NCBI GenBank assembly: GCA_963747335.1
Contig: CAVVEV010000008.1
Span: forward strand, 185,954 to 249,953
DNA: 64,000 nt
Origin: Prado023 sp963747335
Lineage (GTDB): Bacteria > Actinomycetota > Actinomycetes > S36-B12 > CAIYMF01
Reading direction: 5' to 3'
Shown here: in pieces, positions 7,291-19,457 of the stretch
How the letters are laid out: each line of letters begins with the position of its first letter
Position numbering within the stretch: position 1 is the first letter of the stretch
Made by a program: the position numbers and the translations under genes
Notes under the pieces: generated by a model
Databases searched by the model: none
What the model was told of the DNA's origin: nothing
What the model saw: only the letters and a program-made list of their open reading frames with translations

Positions 7291-8433
7291 GTGAAGTTCC
7301 GCGTCGACCGTGATCAGTTCGCCGATGCCGTGGCATGGGCGGGACGGACCGTGCCCACCCGACCTGCGCTGCCCATGCTGTCGGGGCTGCGCCTCGAGTG
7401 CGTGGACGGAGCCGAGCCGAAGCTGTCGATCGCCAGCTACGACTACGAGGTCTCCGGCCGGGTCGAGGTGGTTGCCGATGTCACCGATGGCGGCATCGCG
7501 CTGGTCAACGGACGCCTGCTGGTCGACATCGCGCGCTCCTTGCCGGCCCAGCCCGTGGACGTGGAGATCGACGGGACCAGGCTGCGCGTCCGATGTGGTC
7601 GGGCCTCCTTCGAGCTCCCCACGCTTCCCGTCGAGGAGTACCCGCCGCTGCCGGCCATGCCCGACCCCAGCGGCAGCGTCCCCGGGACGGTCCTGGCCGG
7701 TGCTGTGGCCCAGGTGGCTGTCGCGGCCGGCCGCGATGACGCGCTGCCCTTCCTCACCGGAGTGCGGGTCGAGGTCGACGGCGACCAGGTGACGCTGGCG
7801 GCCACCGATCGCTACCGCCTGGCTGTGCGCACGTTCTCCTGGACCCCGCAGGTCGCCGACTTCAGCGCGGCGGCCCTGGTGCCGGCGCGCACCCTGGCGG
7901 ACACAGCCAAGGCGCTCGCCCACGCCGACGAGGTCCACCTCGCCTTCGGCTCAGCCAACGTGGGCGAGGGCCTGCTCGGCATCGAGGGCCTGGAGCGACG
8001 CACCACGACGCGCCTGCTGGAGGGTGACTTCCCCAAGTACCGGGCGCTCCTGCCCTCGGAGTCCCCCACCGTCGCCCGGGTCGAGACGGCCGCACTCACG
8101 GAGGCCGTCAAGCGCGTCGCCCTCGTTGCCGAGCGCTCGAGTGCCGTGAAGATGATCTTCAACGGTCAGGAGCTCGTGCTCGAGGCCGGCACCGGGGATG
8201 ACGCCATCGGCCTGGACGCCATCGAATGCGTCATGTCCGGGGAGCCCATGGAGCGAATCGCGTTCAACCCCGGCTACCTGCTGGAGGGCCTGGCCGCGAT
8301 CTCGAAGCCCGTGACCAACATGGCCTTCACGAACGCCAACAAGCCGGCGGTGCTCACAGGTGCGTCGAGCTTCGACGCCGACGCCTCGGATGACTACCTG
8401 TACCTGCTGATGCCCGTCCGCCTTCCGTCCTAG
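7291..8433 (+). CDS. dnaN: DNA polymerase III sliding clamp (beta subunit)
   Basis: DnaN is the ring-shaped dimer that tethers the replicative polymerase to DNA and serves as a docking hub for repair proteins. The 380-residue product has three clamp folds; the opening MKFRVDRDQFADAVAWAGRT, the central LAATDRYRLA and the terminal YLYLLMPVRLPS are typical. GTG at 7291 is preceded by AGGAGG. recF follows after a single base, so the two are surely cotranscribed. The 6-phosphogluconate dehydrogenase gene (gnd) found between dnaN and recF in many relatives is absent. Confidence 0.97.
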   Translation: MKFRVDRDQFADAVAWAGRTVPTRPALPMLSGLRLECVDGAEPKLSIASYDYEVSGRVEVVADVTDGGIALVNGRLLVDIARSLPAQPVDVEIDGTRLRVRCGRASFELPTLPVEEYPPLPAMPDPSGSVPGTVLAGAVAQVAVAAGRDDALPFLTGVRVEVDGDQVTLAATDRYRLAVRTFSWTPQVADFSAAALVPARTLADTAKALAHADEVHLAFGSANVGEGLLGIEGLERRTTTRLLEGDFPKYRALLPSESPTVARVETAALTEAVKRVALVAERSSAVKMIFNGQELVLEAGTGDDAIGLDAIECVMSGEPMERIAFNPGYLLEGLAAISKPVTNMAFTNANKPAVLTGASSFDADASDDYLYLLMPVRLPS

Positions 8434-8434
8434 C

Positions 8435-9580
8435 GTGCACGTCACCCACCTGGGCCTGGTCGACTTCCGGTCCTACAGGGCCGTGGAGCTCGACCTCCCG
8501 GCCGGGGTGACGACGTTCGTGGGTGCCAACGGTCAGGGCAAGACGAACCTCGTCGAGGCGATCGGCTATGCGTGCTCGCTGCGCTCGCACCGGGTGGCCA
8601 CGGATGCGCCGCTGGTGCGTCAGGGGGCGGAGCGGGCCGTCATCCGGGTCCATGCGGACAGGAGTGGACGAGAGGTCGTCGTCGAGTTGGAGATCACCCC
8701 GGGCCGAGCGAATCGGGCCCGGCTGAACCGCTCGCCCGTGCCCCGGCAGCGCGATGTCCTGGGACAGGTGTCCCGGGTGCTCTTCGCGCCCGAGGACCTG
8801 TTCCTGGTCAAGGGTGACCCAGGGGAGCGCAGGACCTACCTGGATGAGTTGACGGTGGCGCTGGCACCACGGTTCGACGCCGTCCTGTCCGACCTGGACC
8901 GCGTCCTGCGGCAGCGCAACTCCCTGTTGAAGTCGGCGTCGGCCCTGCGGGGCGGGGGTGCCCGCACCAGGTCGGCTGCGGAGGCGACCCTGTCCATCTG
9001 GGACGATCAACTGGCCGCCCTGTCCGCCGAGGTGATCTCGGCCCGTGCCGCCCTCGTGGACCGGTTGTCCCAGCCCCTGTCCGAGTCCTACCGGGCCGTG
9101 GCCCCCGGGGACCGTGATCCCCTGGCGCACATCGAGTACGTCCCGGGTGTCCCCGAGGCCCGGGGGCTCACCCGCGACGAGCTCGTTGAGCGGGTGCGGG
9201 AGGCCCTCGTGACCCGGCGGGATGAGGAGTTCGCCCGCGGGGTCACCCTGGTCGGTCCGCACCGCGACGAGATGGCCCTGACCCTCCACGGGATGCCGGT
9301 GCGCGGGTATGCCTCACACGGTGAGTCATGGTCCATGGCCCTGGCCCTGCGTCTTGCGTCCTATGACATTGTCCGTGCCGAGGCAGGCCCGGGTGGCGAG
9401 CCGGTGCTGATCCTCGACGACGTGTTCGCCGAACTCGACGCGGATCGCCGCGAACGCCTGGCTGTGGCGGTCGCCGGGGTGGAGCAGGTCCTGATCACCG
9501 CCGCTGTTGCCCAGGACGTCCCGGAGATCCTGAGGGGACGGACCGTGGCCGTCACCGACCTGGTCACGAGCGCCGCGTGA
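8435..9580 (+). CDS. recF: Recombination mediator RecF
   Basis: RecF is an SMC-like ATPase that, with RecO and RecR, loads RecA at single-strand gaps. The 381-residue protein shows Walker A GANGQGKTN near residue 30, a signature region (HGESWSMALALRLASYDI), and Walker B with LILDDVFAELD near 328. GTG at 8435 begins one base after the dnaN stop. It ends in a GTGA overlap with the DUF721 gene. A recR gene occurs 20 kb away in this window. Confidence 0.96.
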   Translation: MHVTHLGLVDFRSYRAVELDLPAGVTTFVGANGQGKTNLVEAIGYACSLRSHRVATDAPLVRQGAERAVIRVHADRSGREVVVELEITPGRANRARLNRSPVPRQRDVLGQVSRVLFAPEDLFLVKGDPGERRTYLDELTVALAPRFDAVLSDLDRVLRQRNSLLKSASALRGGGARTRSAAEATLSIWDDQLAALSAEVISARAALVDRLSQPLSESYRAVAPGDRDPLAHIEYVPGVPEARGLTRDELVERVREALVTRRDEEFARGVTLVGPHRDEMALTLHGMPVRGYASHGESWSMALALRLASYDIVRAEAGPGGEPVLILDDVFAELDADRRERLAVAVAGVEQVLITAAVAQDVPEILRGRTVAVTDLVTSAA

Positions 9581-10188
9581 GCATGCCGGAGCCTAGGACT
9601 GCGGACCCGCGCGCGATGACCCCCGCGGCACCCGCGGGAGTGGGCTCCGGTCGCGCGGAGGACGACGCTGCCTCGGGAGCTGTCCCGGATGCAGCGCGCG
9701 CCGTCCTGTCCCGGGTCAGGTCCGCTGCCCGCTCGGCGGGGGCGGCCAGCGACTCGACCCGGCCGGCACGTCCCGCGGTACGCAGGAGGCGACGGCAGGT
9801 CGCTGGATTCTCCGGCCCGGGGCCGGATGAGCGTGACCCCCTGGCCATCGCAGGAGCCTGGTCGCGGCTCGTCGACGAGCAGGGCTGGCGCACCGGGCTC
9901 GATGTGGCGCGACTGCTGGGCATGTGGCCCGAGATCGTCGGCGCCGCGAACGCGGAGCATGCGACCCCGGAGTCGTTCGATCCGGGGACCGGGGAGCTGC
10001 TCGTCCGCACCTCATCCACGGCGTGGGCCGAGCAGCTCCGACTGATGATGCCCACCCTGCGGACGGCCATCGAGGCGCAGGTGGGCACCGGGGTGGTGCG
10101 GGAGATCCGGGTCGTCGGGCCGACCCCTCCGCGCACCCGGGGTCGCCTGCGGGTACGGGGCCGAGGGCCGCGCGACACCTACGGCTGA
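9577..10188 (+). CDS. DUF721 (DciA-like) protein
   Basis: This 203-residue protein carries a DUF721 domain in its second half (about 85-185: WSRLVDEQGWRTGLDVARLL, then LLVRTSSTAWAEQLRLM). DUF721 proteins lie between recF and gyrB in most actinobacteria and are related to DciA, a loader or activator of the replicative helicase in lineages without DnaC. The first 80 residues are Ala/Arg-rich and probably disordered, and the end is basic. The GTG start overlaps the recF stop. The DciA function is inferred from family and context, not shown here. Confidence 0.85.
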   Translation: MSMPEPRTADPRAMTPAAPAGVGSGRAEDDAASGAVPDAARAVLSRVRSAARSAGAASDSTRPARPAVRRRRRQVAGFSGPGPDERDPLAIAGAWSRLVDEQGWRTGLDVARLLGMWPEIVGAANAEHATPESFDPGTGELLVRTSSTAWAEQLRLMMPTLRTAIEAQVGTGVVREIRVVGPTPPRTRGRLRVRGRGPRDTYG

Positions 10189-10333
10189 TCGAGCGACCTT
10201 CCCGGGCAGGAACCGCAGGATCGCCCCCGTTGCGCCCTCCTCGGCACGGATGTGGGGGGGATCATCCCCGGCAGGTCAGGCGCCCTGCGCGCGTCCTATG
10301 TGGATTTCCGGCCGGCAATGGCGCGGCACAGGG

Positions 10334-10339
10334 TAGAAT
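10334..10339 (+). promoter_or_regulatory. gyrB -10 element
   Basis: TAGAAT about 100 bases before gyrB fits the actinobacterial -10; no clear -35 is seen 17-18 bases upstream. The implied leader is about 90 bases. I see no gene in the 248-base gap 10189-10436. Confidence 0.5.
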
Positions 10340-10436
10340 CGCGCCATCACGCGGTCACTGAGGAGTCGTGCGCCATCCTGGCGCTTCGGGCTCCGGGCCG
10401 GCGTTCGTCAGTCCCACCAGAGTCAGGAGTTGCCAG

Positions 10437-15016
<4,580 letters not shown>

Positions 15017-15020
15017 CCCT

Positions 15021-15068
15021 GGGTCACGGGAAATGGGACAGCCCCGTGACCACGCACCGGGCTGTCCC
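15021..15068 (+). promoter_or_regulatory. Two mutually exclusive hairpins after gyrA
   Basis: GGTCACGGG (15022-15030) pairs with CCCGTGACC (15043-15051), while GGGACAGCCC (15035-15044) pairs with GGGCTGTCCC (15059-15068). The two stems share bases 15043-15044 and interlock, so forming one hinders the other. This may be only a compound terminator for gyrBA, but the layout is attenuator-like. A TATACC sequence (about 15080) may be the -10 of the next gene. Confidence 0.55.
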
Positions 15069-15118
15069 CGGATGCGCGGTATACCATCGGGGCTGGTCCC
15101 ACGGTGATCGGAGTGGAG

Positions 15119-15955
15119 ATGGGTGAGCATGTGCAGGGTCAGCCAGGTGCTGATCGTGCTGTCGGTCGCCCCGGTCCCGCGGCGCGGATGACCGGCCCTG
15201 ACCCGGCCCGGCCCCGTCCCAGTGTGCTGATCCCCCCGGTGACCGCCCCCGCATCGGGCTCGTCGTTCGCCGCGTCGGCGCGGGTCGCTCCCGCCCCCGC
15301 TGCACCCGCTCCCGTCGCCCCGATCCCCGGTCCCACGTCCGGTCCTGCGCCTGCGGCCACTCCCACTGCCTCCCCAGCCCCGACGGCTCCGGTCGGTGCG
15401 CCGGTGGCCGCAGCCGCCGCCGGCGCGACCGTCGCGGGGCTTGCGGCATCAGCGCCCGCGCCAGCGCCCGTGGATCAGGGTGCCCGGACGGCCAGCTCGC
15501 CCCAGGTGCCGGTGGCCGGAGCTCCCGCCCAGCCGCGACCGCAGCAGACCAGCGTCGCCCGGGTCGCGCGCAGCGCTGTCCGGCCCTCGTCCGGTCCTCG
15601 TGCCGCCCGCGTCTTCCTGACCCACGTCGACCCGTGGTCGGTGATGAAGCAGGCGTTCCTGCTGTCCCTGGCCCTGGCTGTGATCATCCTCGCGGCCTCC
15701 GCGGCCCTCTGGTTCGCCCTGGACTCTGCGGGGATCATCGATGCGATCACGCGAACCGCGACCGACGTGGGCGGTGAGAGTGGGGCCACCGTCACCGGGT
15801 TCCTCGACTTCGGCAAGATCATGGGCGCCGCGCTGGTCGTCGCAGGGATTGAGACGGTGCTCGTCACGGCCCTGTGCACGCTGCTGGCCTTCATGTACAA
15901 CCTGTCGGTCGGCATCGGTGGCGGCCTCGAGGTCACCTTGTCTGAGGAGGACTGA
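15119..15955 (+). CDS. DUF3566 membrane protein
   Basis: The C-terminal third (about residues 160-278) matches the actinobacterial DUF3566 family encoded after gyrA: HVDPWSVMKQAFLLSLALAV begins the first membrane segment and a second lies near 235-265, ending FMYNLSVGIGGGLEVTLSEE. The first 150 residues are a Pro/Ala-rich, probably disordered region. I chose the ATG at 15119, with GGAG five bases upstream; an in-frame GTG at 15104 lacks a ribosome site. In relatives, proteins at this position have been linked to growth and division, but the molecular role is unknown. Confidence 0.85.
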   Translation: MGEHVQGQPGADRAVGRPGPAARMTGPDPARPRPSVLIPPVTAPASGSSFAASARVAPAPAAPAPVAPIPGPTSGPAPAATPTASPAPTAPVGAPVAAAAAGATVAGLAASAPAPAPVDQGARTASSPQVPVAGAPAQPRPQQTSVARVARSAVRPSSGPRAARVFLTHVDPWSVMKQAFLLSLALAVIILAASAALWFALDSAGIIDAITRTATDVGGESGATVTGFLDFGKIMGAALVVAGIETVLVTALCTLLAFMYNLSVGIGGGLEVTLSEED

Positions 15956-16020
15956 GACGGCGTTTGGGTCCCACTGTGGTGCTGGGGTACCCTTTCCGAC
16001 GGTGCGCGAGACGCATCGGC

Positions 16021-16094
16021 GGGCCTATAGCTCAGACGGTTAGAGCGCTTCCCTGATAAGGAAGAGGTCAGAGGTTCAAGTCCTCTTAGGCCCA
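16021..16094 (+). tRNA. tRNA-Ile (GAT)
   Basis: A complete 74-base cloverleaf: acceptor arms GGGCCTA and TAGGCCC, anticodon loop with GAT at 16055-16057 (reads ATC/ATT), T-loop GTTCAAG, discriminator A. CCA is not encoded. It lies in the standard actinobacterial position after gyrA-DUF3566. Confidence 0.97.
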
Positions 16095-16137
16095 CGCGCA
16101 GCGAGCTGGCTCGATGCGAATCCCCGGGAGGTCATCC

Positions 16138-16266
16138 ATGCTGAAGAAGGTCCTGCTGCTCGCGGCTATCGCTGCTGCCGGTTATGTCGCCTACAGCCGT
16201 GTCACCCAGGCGCAGGAGGAGCGGGACCTCTGGAACGAGGCGACGTCCGCTCCTGACCTCCGCTGA
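16138..16266 (+). CDS. DLW-39 family small protein
   Basis: This 42-residue protein begins MLKKVLLLAAIAAAGYVAYS, a single membrane helix, and continues with the family hallmark EERDLWNEATSAPD. DLW-39 proteins are tiny actinobacterial membrane proteins encoded between tRNA-Ile and tRNA-Ala near gyrA, exactly as here; their function is not known. GGGAGG lies nine bases before the ATG at 16138. Confidence 0.9.
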   Translation: MLKKVLLLAAIAAAGYVAYSRVTQAQEERDLWNEATSAPDLR

Positions 16267-16271
16267 TCCAC

Positions 16272-16344
16272 GGGGACGTAGCTCAACTGGCAGAGCACCG
16301 CCTTTGCAAGGCGGGGGTTAGGGGTTCAAGTCCCCTCGTCTCCA
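16272..16344 (+). tRNA. tRNA-Ala (TGC)
   Basis: A 73-base cloverleaf with acceptor GGGGACG/CGTCTCC (one G-T pair), anticodon TGC at 16305-16307, T-loop GTTCAAG and discriminator A. The last 14 bases (16331-16344) recur exactly at 16446-16459. Confidence 0.97.
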
Positions 16345-16391
16345 CGCATGACTGTGGCCCCGGGGAACTCCCCGGGGCCACAGTCATGCGT
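16344..16391 (+). terminator. Perfect 23-bp hairpin after tRNA-Ala
   Basis: Bases 16344-16366 and 16369-16391 are exact reverse complements with a two-base centre; the GC-rich apex would open slightly in RNA. The stem begins at the tRNA discriminator base. There is no T-run, as is common for actinobacterial terminators. A similar 19-bp hairpin follows tRNA-Pro with a different sequence. Confidence 0.8.
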
Positions 16392-16413
16392 GCCAGGAAC
16401 GCAGTGGGGACTT

Positions 16414-16459
16414 GGGAGGAGGCTCGCCAGCGGCGAGCCGACGGCTCCCCTCGTCTCCA
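16414..16459 (+). repeat. tRNA-trailing element with copy of tRNA-Ala 3' end
   Basis: Order of parts: GGGAG (16414-16418), GA, stem GGCTCGCC/GGCGAGCC around AGC (16421-16439), GACGG (16440-16444), CTCCC (16445-16449), then the tRNA-Ala 3' end. The repeated 14-mer TCCCCTCGTCTCCA is at 16446-16459. The same plan occurs after tRNA-Pro (32588-32629) with a different inner stem. The rest of the gap to 16640 is C-rich and holds no gene. Confidence 0.7.
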
Positions 16460-16640
16460 GGTGACGATTCCGCCGAGAATCCTCCCCGAAGGCCACCGGC
16501 ACTCGCCCCAACCGGCAAGGGCACGCCCCGGCACAACCACCCCTCGGCGCACACCCGCCCCACCCCTACACCTCCCACCCTCCAGCCCACCCCACAGCCC
16601 GACCCTGCCCACCCCCATGACCTGTGGCAGGATTCCGGCC

Positions 16641-17153
16641 ATGACCACAGCCGTTCTGCACACGTCCCTCGGGGACATCCGCGTGACCCTCTTCGACAAC
16701 CACGCCCCGAAGACGGTGAAGAACTTCGTCGGGCTCTCTGACGGCTCCCTGGAGTGGACCGATCCGCGGACCGGTCGTCCGGGCGAGGGCGCCCTGTACA
16801 CCGACGTGATCTTCCACCGCGTGATCCGAGGATTCATGATCCAGGGTGGGGATCCCACCGGGACCGGTCGGGGGGGACCGGGTTATAGGTTCGCCGACGA
16901 GTTCCACCCGGAGCTGGTCTTCGATCGCCCCTACCTGCTGGCCATGGCCAATGCCGGCCCAGGCACCAACGGCAGCCAGTTCTTCATCACGGTCGGCAAG
17001 ACCCCGCACCTGAACCGCAAGCACACCATCTTCGGCGAGGTGGCCGACCAGCCCAGCCGGGACGTCGTGGACGCGATCGCCACGACTCCGGTGGGCGCAG
17101 GTGACCGTCCCACGACCGATGTCGTCATCACCTCGGTGACCATCGAGCAGTGA
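16641..17153 (+). CDS. ppiA: Cyclophilin-type peptidyl-prolyl isomerase
   Basis: PpiA catalyses cis-trans isomerisation of peptidyl-proline bonds in the cytoplasm. The 170-residue protein has the cyclophilin core: VIFHRVIRGFMIQGGDP with the active-site Arg, then GSQFFIT and HTIFGEV. It has no signal peptide. The open frame extends upstream through the C-rich spacer, but MTTAVLHTSLGDIRV at 16641 is the family N-terminus, and CAGGAT (16628-16633) seven bases before the ATG suggests a leaderless message. It overlaps the rhomboid start (GTGA). Confidence 0.95.
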   Translation: MTTAVLHTSLGDIRVTLFDNHAPKTVKNFVGLSDGSLEWTDPRTGRPGEGALYTDVIFHRVIRGFMIQGGDPTGTGRGGPGYRFADEFHPELVFDRPYLLAMANAGPGTNGSQFFITVGKTPHLNRKHTIFGEVADQPSRDVVDAIATTPVGAGDRPTTDVVITSVTIEQ

Positions 17154-18025
17154 GCTACGGCCTGCCGGCGGAGGCCGCCCCGCCCGCCCCGGTCTGCTAC
17201 CTGCACCCGGAGCGGGAGACGTGGATCCAGTGCACCCGGTGTGAACGTCCGATCTGTCCGGAGTGCATGACGGCCGCCGCCGTCGGCTACCAGTGCCCCG
17301 AGTGCGTGCGTGCCGGGGCAGCCACGATCCCCGCGTCGCGCACGGTGTTCGGCGGGAAGCTCACCCGCGACGGCGCGGTCACCATGTCCCTGATGGGGGC
17401 CTGCGCCTTCCTCTTCGTCACCATCACCCTGCTCGACCTGGCCGGAGGCCTGGCTCGGTGGGGAATGCAGCCCCTGTCCATCGCCCTGGATGATCAGTGG
17501 TTCCGGTTGATCTCCTCGATCTTCCTGCATGCCGGCTGGCTGCACATCGGATTCAACATGTACGTGCTCTACATCCTCGGTCCGCCGCTGGAGCGTGTCC
17601 TGGGACATGGTCGGTTCCTGACCCTGTACATGCTCTCGGGCATCGGGGGCTCGGTCGCCTCCTACTGGTTCTCGCCGGTGAACACCTTGTCGGTGGGAGC
17701 CAGTGGTGCGATCTTCGGCCTGATGACCGCCTGGGTCGTCGTGGGACGGCGCCTGGAGCGGGATGTCACCCAGATCCTGGTCCTGCTGGGGATCAACGTC
17801 GCGTTGGGATTCTTCCTCGGTGGTGTGGACTGGCGGGCGCACCTCGGGGGCGCGGTGACGGGCGCCGTGGTCGCACTCATGCTCACCACCGGCCGGGGCC
17901 GGGAGGGTCGCGCCCAACTCGGCCGGCAGACCGCGGCCGCTGGAGCAGTCCTGGTCGGGCTCATCCTGCTGACCGTCGTCCGCAGTGCACAGATCCAGGA
18001 CATGGTCCCTGCTCTGCTGGGCTGA
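17150..18025 (+). CDS. Rhomboid intramembrane protease with N-terminal zinc-binding box
   Basis: The 291-residue protein combines a cysteine-rich N-terminus (about 16-58: CYLHPERETWIQC, CERPICPECM, CPECV), resembling a B-box type zinc module, with a six-helix rhomboid domain. The catalytic serine is in SVGASGAIFGL and the histidine in DWRAHLGGAVTG; the HAGWLHIGFNMYVLY loop is conserved. Rhomboids cut membrane-spanning substrates within the bilayer; its substrate is unknown. This domain pair next to ppiA and crgA is usual for the phylum. Confidence 0.93.
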   Translation: MSYGLPAEAAPPAPVCYLHPERETWIQCTRCERPICPECMTAAAVGYQCPECVRAGAATIPASRTVFGGKLTRDGAVTMSLMGACAFLFVTITLLDLAGGLARWGMQPLSIALDDQWFRLISSIFLHAGWLHIGFNMYVLYILGPPLERVLGHGRFLTLYMLSGIGGSVASYWFSPVNTLSVGASGAIFGLMTAWVVVGRRLERDVTQILVLLGINVALGFFLGGVDWRAHLGGAVTGAVVALMLTTGRGREGRAQLGRQTAAAGAVLVGLILLTVVRSAQIQDMVPALLG

Positions 18026-18104
18026 GACCTCGGGGTACGATTCGGCCCTGTTGTTGCTTCTCGGTTGACGCGTCGTGCGTGCCGAGGTGGCCAGAGAGGA
18101 AGTC

Positions 18105-18359
18105 ATGCCGGAGTCCAAGGGCCGGGGAACCCCGAAGTCGCGACCTGCGCCGCCGGTTCCCAAGAAGGACGTCCCCACCGTCTCCCCGCGGTGGCTGGTG
18201 CCCGTCATGCTCGCCTGCTTCATCATCGGGCTGCTGTGGATAGTCCTCTACTACATCGCGCCGGGAATGCCCGTGCTGGAGACGTTCGGGCGCTGGAACA
18301 TGGCGATCGGCTTCGGTCTGATCATGGTGGGGTTCGGGCTGTCCACGAAGTGGCGCTGA
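18105..18359 (+). CDS. crgA: Cell division protein CrgA
   Basis: CrgA is a small two-helix membrane protein that helps recruit septal peptidoglycan enzymes and coordinates FtsZ ring activity in actinobacteria. The 84-residue product has a Pro/Lys-rich cytoplasmic start, SPRWLVPVMLACFIIGLLWI as helix one, a short YYIAPGMPVL loop and a second helix ending LSTKWR, all typical. The ATG at 18105 has AGAGGA upstream. TACGAT (about 18036) is a possible -10. Confidence 0.94.
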   Translation: MPESKGRGTPKSRPAPPVPKKDVPTVSPRWLVPVMLACFIIGLLWIVLYYIAPGMPVLETFGRWNMAIGFGLIMVGFGLSTKWR

Positions 18360-18509
18360 GCAGGACGAACCCCACCATTTCGCCTGTATGGGACCGGGAT
18401 CCGGTGACCCGCATCACGTTCTGTCACCAGGTGTCGTGAGGCGTCAGGGTCGGAGTCCTGGCACGAACAGCAACACAGAGTGAGCAGCAGGAAACCCACG
18501 GACATCGGA

Positions 18510-18716
18510 TTACACCGATGTAGTTCTGTCCCCAGTTGTGGATAACCCTGTGGACGGCCACGCGTCCACCGTCACGTCGGTGAAGGGCAGCCGAGGTTCC
18601 AGCCAGGGGAACACCCAGGTGAAGAGCACGGCGACAAGGGCCACGAAGGCCACAGCGGCGATCAGGGCCCGGACCGCCGTGGGGCCGGGCAGGTGGTTCC
18701 AGAGCCAGGCGTACAT
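18510..18716 (-). CDS. Small membrane protein at the end of the sortase operon
   Basis: The 68-residue protein has one hydrophobic helix (AVRALIAAVAFVALVAVLFT) and a conserved-looking tail with FPWLEPRLPFTDVTV. Small proteins of this form commonly follow the class E sortase gene in actinobacteria; I know no function. The ATG lies directly after the sortase stop. The 3' end of the gene carries a consensus reversed DnaA box (18537-18545), and the 150-base gap to crgA includes a 7-bp inverted repeat (18502-18508 with 18515-18521). Confidence 0.75.
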   Translation of the reverse strand: MYAWLWNHLPGPTAVRALIAAVAFVALVAVLFTWVFPWLEPRLPFTDVTVDAWPSTGLSTTGDRTTSV

Positions 18717-19457
18717 CTATCGGCCCGCCTCGATCTCCGGCGGAATCTCCCCGTCGGACTTGTCGTAACGGGTGGCGAGGTCGCCCCACCAGATCCATCG
18801 TGTCGTGCTCCCCCAGCGGGGGTTGCAGGTGGTCAGCGTGATCAGCCGGTCGGTGGGGGTGGCGCCGGGCTCCCCGGGGACCGGGTCGATGACCCAGGTG
18901 TCGGCGGGGCTGACGATCTGGTCACGGCGAAGGGTGTACTCGTACCAGGAGTCCTGGGTCTCGACGAAGACCGCATCACCGACCTGCAGTCGGTCGATGT
19001 CACGGAACGGCTCCCCGTTCGTCGCGCGATGGGCTGCGACGGCGAAGTTCCCCTCCTCGCCGGGCAACTGCGTCTGTGGGTAGTGGCCGATCCCACGGGC
19101 GAGGTCGTCCATCTCCACGCTCTCCAGCACGGGCATCCCCCAGACCTGATCGCTCAGGCGCGGGATGTACATCAGGGCGAAGGCAGTCCCGATCTCCGGG
19201 CGGGTCTCGGCCGGCTCCTCGCCGGAGTCACCGGAGCCACTCGGACTGTCCTCCTGAGCCCAGGAGGTCTGCAGATCCGCGGCCGCCTGGTCGGCAGCCC
19301 TCTGGGCGGTCACATTGGTCCACAGCAGCTGGTAGACGACGAAGAGCAGCAGCAGGACGCCGACGGTGATCAGCACCTCGCCGAGGACGCCCACGGCCGT
19401 CCAGACTGGCGCCGCCCTCCGTTGCGGGGCCTCCTCCTGCGTCTGCGGGGTCGTCAT
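18717..19457 (-). CDS. srtE: Class E sortase
   Basis: Sortases cleave sorting signals and join surface proteins to the cell wall. The 246-residue protein has a cytoplasmic Gln-rich start, a membrane helix near residues 20-42 and an extracellular sortase barrel with His in FAVAAHRAT, Cys in LITLTTCNPRWG and Arg in STTRWIWWG. The TLTTC context is typical of class E enzymes. The ATG at 19457 overlaps the DUF881 stop (ATGA). No LPXTG/LAXTG substrate is encoded in the window. Confidence 0.93.
   Translation of the reverse strand: MTTPQTQEEAPQRRAAPVWTAVGVLGEVLITVGVLLLLFVVYQLLWTNVTAQRAADQAAADLQTSWAQEDSPSGSGDSGEEPAETRPEIGTAFALMYIPRLSDQVWGMPVLESVEMDDLARGIGHYPQTQLPGEEGNFAVAAHRATNGEPFRDIDRLQVGDAVFVETQDSWYEYTLRRDQIVSPADTWVIDPVPGEPGATPTDRLITLTTCNPRWGSTTRWIWWGDLATRYDKSDGEIPPEIEAGR

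Noticed and set aside
16331..16459. att sites of an integrated genomic island at tRNA-Ala
   Set aside because: The repeated tRNA ends are only 115 bases apart, no integrase or excisionase is near, and the same structure occurs at tRNA-Pro.
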